Source: Bacteroidota bacterium (lineage in GTDB: Bacteria > Bacteroidota > Bacteroidia > Bacteroidales > VadinHA17). From it: a DNA stretch of 7,931 nucleotides. The position numbers were made by a program, and so were the translations under genes. The notes under the pieces are model-generated. The model saw only the letters and a program-made list of their open reading frames with translations, was not told the origin of the DNA and made no database searches. Shown piece after piece: positions 1 through 4,878 of the stretch (the first letter of the stretch is position 1; each line of letters opens with the position of its first letter). The DNA lies in the NCBI GenBank assembly GCA_030611395.1, contig JAUWPX010000053.1, positions 1 to 7,931 of the forward strand, read 5' to 3'.

Positions 1-1
1 T

Positions 2-220
2 GCTGTTGCAAAATTCATTTCAAAAAGAGGAGAAGGCATCCACCATATTGCTTTTGCAGTAAATGATATTGACCGAAAGCTGAAAGAAGTTGAAGAAAAA
101 GGAGTGAGGCTAATTGATAATGTTTCCAGAAAAGGAGCAGAGGGAATGGATATTGGTTTTCTTCATCCCAAATCAACCTTTGGAGTATTAACAGAATTGT
201 GTGAGAAAAAAGAGAAATAA
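2..220 (+). CDS. mce: methylmalonyl-CoA epimerase, C-terminal part (5' end outside window)
   Basis: This is the last 72 residues of a vicinal-oxygen-chelate fold protein; the open frame runs off the left edge, and the family is usually about 130-150 residues, so roughly half is missing. What is visible is the diagnostic C-terminal half: the GEGIHHIAF segment (a metal-binding His lies in this HH pair in the family), then the VRLID turn, the FLHPKST segment, and the closing LTELCE whose Glu is the last metal ligand. The enzyme interconverts the 2S and 2R forms of methylmalonyl-CoA in the cytoplasm, linking methylmalonyl-CoA mutase to carboxylating or decarboxylating enzymes. It stops 11 bases before the carboxyltransferase gene, so both are probably co-transcribed, which is the common order in Bacteroidota. 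Other VOC proteins (glyoxalase I) are less likely given the HHIAF and ELCE signatures and the neighbours. Confidence 0.93.
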   Translation, partial: AVAKFISKRGEGIHHIAFAVNDIDRKLKEVEEKGVRLIDNVSRKGAEGMDIGFLHPKSTFGVLTELCEKKEK

Positions 221-231
221 AAAAAGAATCC

Positions 232-1791
232 ATGGATAATCAGCAAAAACTAAAAGAACTGATTGAACTGCGCGAAAAGGCTAAGCTTGGTGGTGGAGAG
301 AAACGCATTAAAGATCAGCATAAAAAAGGGAAATATACTGCACGCGAAAGGATAGAAATACTGCTTGATGAAGGAAGTTTTGAGGAGTTTGATATGTTTG
401 TTACTCATCGCTGCAAAGATTTTGGTCTGGCTGATAAGCAATATCTTTCAGATGGAGTAATAACCGGACATGGAACCATTGATGGCAGGGTTGTTTACAT
501 TTTCTCCCAGGATTTTACTGTATTTGGAGGATCATTATCAGAAACTTTCGCGAAAAAGATTTGTAAAGTAATGGATCAGGCTGTGAAGGTTGGTGCCCCT
601 ATTATTGGGATAAATGATAGCGGTGGAGCCCGCATACAGGAAGGAGTTCATAGTCTGGCCGGTTACACTGAGATTTTTGAACGTAATATTCTTGCATCCG
701 GTGTTGTCCCGCAGATATCAGCAGTGTTTGGTCCTTGTGCCGGAGGTGCAGTTTATTCTCCTGCTCTTACCGATTTTATCATTATGAGTGATAAAACCAG
801 TCATATGTTTGTGACCGGTCCGACAGTAACCACAGCTGTTACAGGTGAAAGTATCTCAACCGAAGATTTGGGAGGTGCAAGTGTTCATGGTTCTAAATCG
901 GGGGTAACACATTTTGTTGCAGATGATGAAGAAGAGGGATTGATGCTTATCCGCAAATTGCTTTGCTATATGCCTCAGAATAATCTTGAAGAGCCCCCAC
1001 AGACGGAATGTAACGATCCTATTGACAGGCTTGAAGACTCACTTAACGAAATAATTCCTGAAAAAACCAGTCAATCATATGATGTTAAAGATATTATATA
1101 TTCAATAATTGACAGAGGTGAATTTCTGGAAGTACATCGCCGCTGGGCAAAAAATATTATTGTAGGTTTTGCAAAATTCGATGGGATGCCTGTTGGGATA
1201 GTTGCAAACCAGCCAATATTCCTGGCAGGTGTACTGGATATTAACGCATCAAAAAAAGCGGCCCGGTTTGTTCGTTTTTGTGATGCTTTTAATATCCCGG
1301 TAGTTACTTTGGTTGATGTACCAGGATTTCTTCCCGGTAGTGCTCAGGAGTATGAAGGGATAATAACCAATGGTGCAAAGCTTATGTTTGCATACGGTGA
1401 AGCAACTGTTCCGAAAATTACTATTACACTTAGAAAATCATATGGAGGAGCTCACTGTGTTATGTCTTCAAAACAATTGAGAGGTGATCTTAATTATGCA
1501 TGGCCTACAGCTGAAATAGCAGTAATGGGTTCTCAGGGGGCTGTCGAGATTTTGTATGGTAAAAAGCTTAAGGAATTTACTGATTTAGAAGAAAAATCAG
1601 AATATTGTGCAGAGAAAGAATTGGAATACAATACGAAATTTGCAAATCCTTATCAAGCTGCAAAATTTGGATATATTGATGATGTTATCGAACCAAGAAA
1701 TACACGTTTCAGAATTATTCGTGGTTTGAAAACGCTTGGAACAAAAAAAGATATCAATCCTATGAAGAAACATTCAAATATGCCATTATAG
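232..1791 (+). CDS. mmdA: methylmalonyl-CoA decarboxylase alpha chain (biotin-dependent carboxyltransferase)
   Basis: A 519-residue acyl-CoA carboxyltransferase of the PccB/MmdA family, full length (relatives are about 510-520). It has two crotonase-like halves. The N half contains SGGARIQEG (130-138) and the oxyanion-hole loop GPCAGGAVYSPA (167-178), then GGASVHG (214-220). The C half contains DVPGFLPG (362-369), SYGGAHCVMSSK (403-414) and the NYAWPTAEIAVMG block (421-433). It would move the carboxyl group of methylmalonyl-CoA to biotin on the carrier protein, releasing propionyl-CoA. Sequence alone cannot separate MmdA from the beta chain of propionyl-CoA carboxylase. The downstream OadG-like, biotin-carrier and OadB-like genes, and the lack of a biotin carboxylase gene here, favour the decarboxylase. 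The ATG at 232 sits 11 bases after mce, and the N terminus (KLKELIELREKAKLGGG) matches the family start. No Shine-Dalgarno is evident, as usual in Bacteroidota. Confidence 0.93.
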   Translation: MDNQQKLKELIELREKAKLGGGEKRIKDQHKKGKYTARERIEILLDEGSFEEFDMFVTHRCKDFGLADKQYLSDGVITGHGTIDGRVVYIFSQDFTVFGGSLSETFAKKICKVMDQAVKVGAPIIGINDSGGARIQEGVHSLAGYTEIFERNILASGVVPQISAVFGPCAGGAVYSPALTDFIIMSDKTSHMFVTGPTVTTAVTGESISTEDLGGASVHGSKSGVTHFVADDEEEGLMLIRKLLCYMPQNNLEEPPQTECNDPIDRLEDSLNEIIPEKTSQSYDVKDIIYSIIDRGEFLEVHRRWAKNIIVGFAKFDGMPVGIVANQPIFLAGVLDINASKKAARFVRFCDAFNIPVVTLVDVPGFLPGSAQEYEGIITNGAKLMFAYGEATVPKITITLRKSYGGAHCVMSSKQLRGDLNYAWPTAEIAVMGSQGAVEILYGKKLKEFTDLEEKSEYCAEKELEYNTKFANPYQAAKFGYIDDVIEPRNTRFRIIRGLKTLGTKKDINPMKKHSNMPL

Positions 1792-1834
1792 TAAGAAGGC
1801 TAAGGCTAAGGCTGAGGAAAAGAAAGAATAAAAA

Positions 1835-1850
1835 CAGTCGGCAGTCGGCA
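1835..1850. repeat. heptamer tandem repeat (CAGTCGG)
   Basis: Two exact copies of CAGTCGG (1835-1841, 1842-1848) followed by a partial third (CA, then the related GGGCAGT). It lies between the AAGGCT tract and the strong hairpin. It is short, and was given weight because other intergenic gaps in this window also hold 7-base tandem units. Confidence 0.55.
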
Positions 1851-1858
1851 GGGCAGTA

Positions 1859-1891
1859 ACCCGCCAAGCGGTTTGAAACCGCTAGGCGGGT
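1859..1891. repeat. strong palindromic hairpin (REP-like)
   Basis: ACCCGCC (1859-1865) pairs exactly with GGCGGGT (1885-1891). After one A-A mismatch (1866/1884), AGCGGTTT-side bases 1867-1873 pair with 1877-1883, leaving a very small loop around TTGAA. The result is a 33-base stem-loop with a GC-rich base in AT-rich surroundings. It is followed by GTATCCAAAGG, not a T run, so it is not a standard intrinsic terminator. The form resembles REP-type intergenic palindromes. A role in attenuating or protecting the mRNA between mmdA and the membrane subunit genes is possible but is inference. Confidence 0.75.
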
Positions 1892-1945
1892 GTATCCAAA
1901 GGAGCCTTAGCCTTTAATAAGAGAATGATTATTAAAATAGCATAA

Positions 1946-1959
1946 ATTGATATATCAAT
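1946..1959. other. 14-base perfect palindrome overlapping the mmdD start codon
   Basis: ATTGATA and TATCAAT form an exact inverted repeat with no spacer. Its last two bases are the A and T of the ATG at 1958. It could be a small operator or a translation-masking hairpin, but AT-rich palindromes of this size also arise by chance, so a function is not claimed. Confidence 0.4.
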
Positions 1960-2341
1960 GAATAACTTTGAAATTCCAATACAGTTAACTATTATACAAT
2001 TTGATCTTTCAGCTATCGATTCCGATGAATTAGTACTGGTAATAGTCGGGTATTGTATTGTTTTTATGGCTCTGTTATTGCTTTATTTATTTTTCCGGTA
2101 TATAATCCCATCAATACTTAGGATTAAAATAGGAAAAGGCAGGTTTAACAAAGGTTCAGATCCTTCAGAAACAAATCAAAAAATAGAGGTAACCGGAGAG
2201 GTGAATGCAGCAATTAGTATGGCATTATATCTGTATTACAATGAATTGCACGATGAGGAAAGCAATATCCTAACAATTAAAAGGGTGTCGAAGGTGTATT
2301 CACCATGGAGCTCGAAAATTTACGGAGTAAGACACTCATAA
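1958..2341 (+). CDS. mmdD: small membrane subunit of Na+-pumping decarboxylase (OadG/MmdD family)
   Basis: A 127-residue protein with the layout of the oxaloacetate decarboxylase gamma / methylmalonyl-CoA decarboxylase delta family. It has one hydrophobic membrane segment near the N terminus (about 25-53), a charged linker (54-80), a short EVNAAISMALYLYYNE helix (81-96), and the C-terminal SPWSSKIYG motif (115-123) typical of the Bacteroidota members. In the complex this chain anchors the carboxyltransferase to the beta chain and stabilises the assembly in the cytoplasmic membrane. The position between the alpha chain and the biotin carrier is the expected one. The start at 1958 is the only ATG that leaves the whole membrane segment and N-terminal stretch intact. 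No good ribosome-binding site is seen, and the start is overlapped by a 14-base palindrome. The gap of 166 bases before it is unusually long for this operon and is filled with repeats. Confidence 0.85.
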   Translation: MNNFEIPIQLTIIQFDLSAIDSDELVLVIVGYCIVFMALLLLYLFFRYIIPSILRIKIGKGRFNKGSDPSETNQKIEVTGEVNAAISMALYLYYNELHDEESNILTIKRVSKVYSPWSSKIYGVRHS

Positions 2342-2350
2342 CATGTCACA

Positions 2351-2384
2351 CGTAACCCGTAACCCGTAACTCGTAACTCGTAAC
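2351..2384. repeat. heptamer tandem repeat (CGTAACC / CGTAACT)
   Basis: Almost five units of a 7-base repeat: CGTAACC, CGTAACC, CGTAACT, CGTAACT, then CGTAAC. It takes up most of the 54-base gap between the mmdD stop and the biotin-carrier start, and ends 11 bases before that ATG. The phase-ordered C-to-T change suggests slippage growth from two parent units. Copy number could change the spacing upstream of the biotin-carrier gene. Confidence 0.85.
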
Positions 2385-2395
2385 AAGAAACCAAT

Positions 2396-2815
2396 ATGAA
2401 AAAATTGAAATTTACAATTCATTGTAATATATATGATGTTGAGATTAATAACTTTGAGGGAAATATCGCCGAAATTGAAGTTAATGGTACATTGTATCAG
2501 GTTGAGGTAGATAAAGAAGTTCAACAATCAAAAACTCCAACTTTAGTACGTTCTGTTATTCCTGAACAAAATAAGCAAATTGAAAAAGCAGAGCATGGTT
2601 CGACAATAGCTGTTAAAGCCCCTTTGCCGGGAAATATTCTGGAAATTTTTGTAAAATCCGGCGATATAGTTAAGAAAGACCAGAAGCTTCTTGTTATGGA
2701 AGCTATGAAGATGGAGAATATTGTACTTGCCGAAAAAGATGGTGTTATTGAGTTAGTTAAGGTACAACAGGGTATGGCTGTCCTTCAGGGAGATACTCTG
2801 ATTGAGATGGTTTAG
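2396..2815 (+). CDS. mmdC: biotin carboxyl carrier subunit of methylmalonyl-CoA decarboxylase
   Basis: A 139-residue biotinyl protein. The C-terminal half (about 70-139) is a biotin/lipoyl domain with VKAPLPGNILEIFVKSGD (73-90) and the biotinylation motif MEAMKMENIV (101-110), in which Lys105 is the expected biotin-bearing residue, followed by the second hairpin (VIELVKVQQGMAVLQGDTLIEMV). The N-terminal part (1-41) is a small beta-rich region seen in stand-alone carriers of Bacteroidota decarboxylases, and is joined by a flexible linker (about 43-70). The linker is rich in Lys, Gln and Glu, unlike the long Ala/Pro linkers of many relatives. The protein carries CO2 from the alpha chain to the membrane beta chain. 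It lies directly between the OadG-like and OadB-like genes. It could also serve another biotin enzyme, but the setting makes the decarboxylase its main partner. Confidence 0.92.
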   Translation: MKKLKFTIHCNIYDVEINNFEGNIAEIEVNGTLYQVEVDKEVQQSKTPTLVRSVIPEQNKQIEKAEHGSTIAVKAPLPGNILEIFVKSGDIVKKDQKLLVMEAMKMENIVLAEKDGVIELVKVQQGMAVLQGDTLIEMV

Positions 2816-2836
2816 GGATTTGAATTTTATATAAAC

Positions 2837-4171
2837 ATGAAAAAACTTCTTACAATTGCCGGCATAATTGTTTTACTTTCCTGCATCTCATTTGCTTTTA
2901 GCAATAAGGATAAAGAAGCAGCCGGTTCTTCTCAAAAAGAGAAAATTATTAATTCTGCCGAACCCGGATTATCTAATCCATCTGCCGGAGCTTTACATGG
3001 TCTGAAACAGTTTTTTGAATATTCCGGTTTTAATAATGTAACCGCCGGTCACCTGGTAATGATACTGGTTGGATTGTTTTTTATTTTTCTTGCAATAAGG
3101 TTTGATTATGAACCATTGCTTTTAATTCCTATCGGTACCGGAATACTAATAGGGAATATTCCTTTTCTTCAAGCCGAAGGTGTTAATTTACAGTTGGGTA
3201 TTTACCAGGAAGGTAGTGTTATGAATTATCTTTATTTTGGGGTGCTTAAAGGTATTTACCCCCCTTTGATTTTTCTTGGTATAGGAGCAATGACTGATTT
3301 CTCATCCCTAATCTCGAACCCGAGGCTTATGTTGCTTGGAGCTGCTGCTCAGGTTGGGATATTTTTAACTTTCCTGGGAGCGCTGGTTCTTGGTTTTTCA
3401 CCACCTGAGGCAGGGGCTATAGGTATTATCGGTGGGGCAGACGGACCAACAGCAATATTTCTTTCATCGAAACTGGCTAACGGAATAAATATAATGGCAG
3501 ATGGAACAACAGTTAGAAACCTGATAGGACCGATTGCCATAGCCGCTTATTCATATATGGCGCTTGTACCGGTTATTCAGCCGCCAATTATGAAGCTGTT
3601 TACTACCCGTAAAGAAAGGTTGATTAGAATGAAACCACCAAGGGCTGTTTCAAGGATTGAAAAAATAATGTTCCCCATTACGGGTTTGTTACTTACTGCT
3701 TTTATTTCTCCCGGTTCTCTTCCATTACTTGGTATGTTGTTTTTCGGAAATCTTTTAAAGGAGTCGGGTGTTACTAAACGATTGGCTGAAACAGCCAGAA
3801 CATCGCTTATTGATATCGTTACTATTGTATTGGGACTGACAGTTGGGGCGTCAACACAGGCAGATGTTTTCCTGACATCCGAATCAATGCTTATTTTTAT
3901 CCTTGGAGCATTATCATTTATGATTGCAACTGCCGGAGGATTGATTTTTGCCAAGGTTATGAACCTGTTTTTAAACAAAGAGAATAAGATAAATCCCCTT
4001 ATAGGGGCTGCCGGTGTTTCTGCCGTTCCTGATAGCGCAAGGGTTGTACAGAATATTGGATTGAAAGAAGATCCTTCAAACCACCTTCTAATGCATGCAA
4101 TGGCTCCTAATGTGTCCGGTGTTATCGGATCAGCTGTTGCTGCCGGTATTCTTCTGAGTTTTTTGCTATAA
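2837..4171 (+). CDS. mmdB: Na+-pumping decarboxylase beta chain (OadB/MmdB family)
   Basis: A 444-residue polytopic membrane protein that decarboxylates carboxybiotin and exports Na+ in exchange for a proton. Signature blocks include GAMTDF (150-155), GIIGGADGPTAIF (196-208), IAAYSYMALVPVIQPPIMK (235-253), LLGMLFFGNLLKESGV (297-312), NPLIGAAGVSAVPDSARV (386-403) and LLMHAMAPNVSGVIGSAVAAG (417-437). Residues matching the ion-path positions described for Klebsiella OadB (Asp203, Asn373, Gly377, Ser382, Arg389, Ser419) appear here as Asp202, Asn386, Gly390, Ser395, Arg402 and Ser432, so the pump looks intact. Compared with that protein, as recalled, the chain has an N-terminal extension of about 50 residues that begins with a signal-like hydrophobic stretch (3-21, with a Cys at 16), and about 14 extra residues near 214-227. 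It starts 21 bases after mmdC and is the last gene of the block. It is convergent with the barrel gene, with a 23-base gap and no clear terminator hairpin. Confidence 0.94.
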   Translation: MKKLLTIAGIIVLLSCISFAFSNKDKEAAGSSQKEKIINSAEPGLSNPSAGALHGLKQFFEYSGFNNVTAGHLVMILVGLFFIFLAIRFDYEPLLLIPIGTGILIGNIPFLQAEGVNLQLGIYQEGSVMNYLYFGVLKGIYPPLIFLGIGAMTDFSSLISNPRLMLLGAAAQVGIFLTFLGALVLGFSPPEAGAIGIIGGADGPTAIFLSSKLANGINIMADGTTVRNLIGPIAIAAYSYMALVPVIQPPIMKLFTTRKERLIRMKPPRAVSRIEKIMFPITGLLLTAFISPGSLPLLGMLFFGNLLKESGVTKRLAETARTSLIDIVTIVLGLTVGASTQADVFLTSESMLIFILGALSFMIATAGGLIFAKVMNLFLNKENKINPLIGAAGVSAVPDSARVVQNIGLKEDPSNHLLMHAMAPNVSGVIGSAVAAGILLSFLL

Positions 4172-4180
4172 AATAAAGAG

Positions 4181-4196
4181 TTTCTGGTTTCTGGTT
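4181..4196. repeat. short heptamer tandem repeat (TTTCTGG)
   Basis: Two exact copies of TTTCTGG (4181-4187, 4188-4194) plus TT, filling most of the 23 bases between the convergent mmdB and barrel genes. It is too short to be convincing alone. It is listed because it again has a 7-base unit and sits in a gap. Its last two bases are part of the stop codon of the minus-strand gene. Confidence 0.45.
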
Positions 4197-4668
4197 AGAA
4201 GATGTATCTTACAGAAATACCGCCACCATCAAACCATCCTCCGGTGTATCCGATAAGATTAAAAGCAGGTTTCCAGTCAATACTGAGAGAGATCGGTATC
4301 TCATCAAATGAATATTCCAGTCCGAGGATAGCATCAATACCAATTATTGTATAGTTACCTCCGGCATCAGCCCATGAAGCATTCGTATCATACCACCATC
4401 CAATATGTGCACCTGCACCATAGAAAACTTTTAACTCACTTATTTTGAATGGGTCAGCATGTATCTCATATAGTCCTGTGATAACCCATCCTTGCCACCT
4501 CGTGGATACTATTCCTTCAAGGGCATTGGTACTGCTGATGAAATGCTTTACTGTAATTCCCTGCGCCGGACCGCCACGTATGCCAATACCGGTTCCGTAA
4601 TCCTGAGCCTGTAATGCTCCAAATCCAACAAAAGACAGCAGTATTAATAGTATAAATGTTTTTTTCAT
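4195..4668 (-). CDS. small secreted outer-membrane beta-barrel-like protein
   Basis: A 157-residue protein with a classical signal peptide: MKK, a hydrophobic core (about 4-18), and a likely cleavage after QA near residue 21, leaving a mature protein starting QDYG. The mature part (about 136 residues) has alternating polar and hydrophobic residues with many aromatics and glycines (YGTGIGIRGG, VFYGAGAHIGWW 81-92, LGLEYSF 115-121, a DWKPAFNLIGYTGG stretch 131-144) and ends in Arg-Tyr-Ile-Phe. The terminal aromatic residue is the usual outer-membrane assembly signal. This suggests a small barrel of the kind often annotated as a hypothetical or porin-like protein in Bacteroidota; its substrate or role is unknown. 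The frame is open for 16 more codons upstream, but the ATG at 4668 is preferred because it begins the signal peptide and lies downstream of a good -7 promoter box. Convergent with mmdB and divergent from the citrate lyase genes, so probably its own transcription unit. Confidence 0.85.
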   Translation of the reverse strand: MKKTFILLILLSFVGFGALQAQDYGTGIGIRGGPAQGITVKHFISSTNALEGIVSTRWQGWVITGLYEIHADPFKISELKVFYGAGAHIGWWYDTNASWADAGGNYTIIGIDAILGLEYSFDEIPISLSIDWKPAFNLIGYTGGWFDGGGISVRYIF

Positions 4669-4697
4669 GATCAGTTTTATTGAAGTGATTTCTGCGG

Positions 4698-4705
4698 CAA
4701 AGATA
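4698..4705 (-). promoter_or_regulatory. candidate Bacteroidota -7 promoter box for the barrel gene
   Basis: Read on the minus strand, TATCTTTG exactly fits the Bacteroidota sigma-ABfr -7 consensus TAnnTTTG. It lies 29 bases upstream of the ATG at 4668, leaving a short 5' leader. The DNA upstream is T-rich on the same strand. A TTTG occurs upstream (4719-4722) but with a 13-base spacer, shorter than the usual 19-21, so the -33 element is not convincing. This site supports placing the start codon at 4668, since the promoter would lie inside the longer reading frame. Confidence 0.6.
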
Positions 4706-4770
4706 AAACTAAACAAAACAAAAAAGTAAAAAAAGAAAAATAATTAAGATATTTGTAGTTAATCAATATA

Positions 4771-4816
4771 AGAAGTTAAGTAAGGTAAGTAAGTTGAGTA
4801 GGTGAGTAAGGAGAAG
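4771..4816. repeat. degenerate tandem repeat upstream of citrate lyase (GTAAG/GAGTA type)
   Basis: A purine- and T-only tract made of imperfect AAGTTAAGTAAGGTAAGTAAGTTGAGTAGG-like units of about 4-8 bases, with almost no C. It lies in the 210-base region between the divergent barrel and citrate lyase genes, about 60 bases before the GTG start. The rest of that region is AT-rich with no clear plus-strand TTTG/TAnnTTTG pair, so the promoter of the citrate lyase operon was not located. Confidence 0.6.
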
Positions 4817-4878
4817 ACACTTTAAATTTTTTTAGGCACTAAATAGTAAACAAATATTTTATATCAAACACAAAACAA

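Larger units (their letters stand above)
1796..1914. repeat. nested inverted repeat in the mmdA-mmdD gap (outer arms)
   Basis: The left arm is a short tandem run of AAGGCT units (1796-1813, three copies, followed by a diverged GAGG). The right arm AGCCTTAGCCTT (1903-1914) is the exact 12-base reverse complement of two of those units, and can pair with 1796-1807 or 1802-1813. Between the arms lie a CAGTCGG tandem pair and a perfect-stem hairpin. The element fills most of the 166-base gap that separates mmdA from the small membrane subunit gene. In RNA it could form a branched structure. Whether it is a mobile palindromic element, an mRNA processing or stability site, or a decayed insertion cannot be told from one copy. 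Confidence 0.7.

Noticed and set aside
15..233. Minus-strand open frame of 72 codons at the left edge
   Set aside because: It is antisense to the clear methylmalonyl-CoA epimerase C terminus, with a low-complexity Leu/Phe-rich translation typical of a shadow frame.
232..1791. Acetyl-CoA carboxylase or propionyl-CoA carboxylase beta chain
   Set aside because: Not excluded by the protein alone, but the downstream OadG-, biotin-carrier- and OadB-like genes and the absence of a biotin carboxylase make the decarboxylase more likely.
1859..1891. Intrinsic transcription terminator after mmdA
   Set aside because: The hairpin is strong but no T-rich run follows, and the downstream genes encode subunits of the same complex.
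2351..2384. CRISPR-like repeat array
   Set aside because: Units are 7 bases and directly adjoining with no spacers, so this is a simple tandem repeat.
3577..3978. Open frame of 133 codons on the minus strand
   Set aside because: Antisense to the conserved core of mmdB, with no signal, domain or start context of its own.
4669..4716. Sixteen-codon upstream extension of the barrel gene on the minus strand
   Set aside because: It would put extra residues before a clear signal peptide and would overlap the -7 promoter box, so the start at 4668 is preferred.
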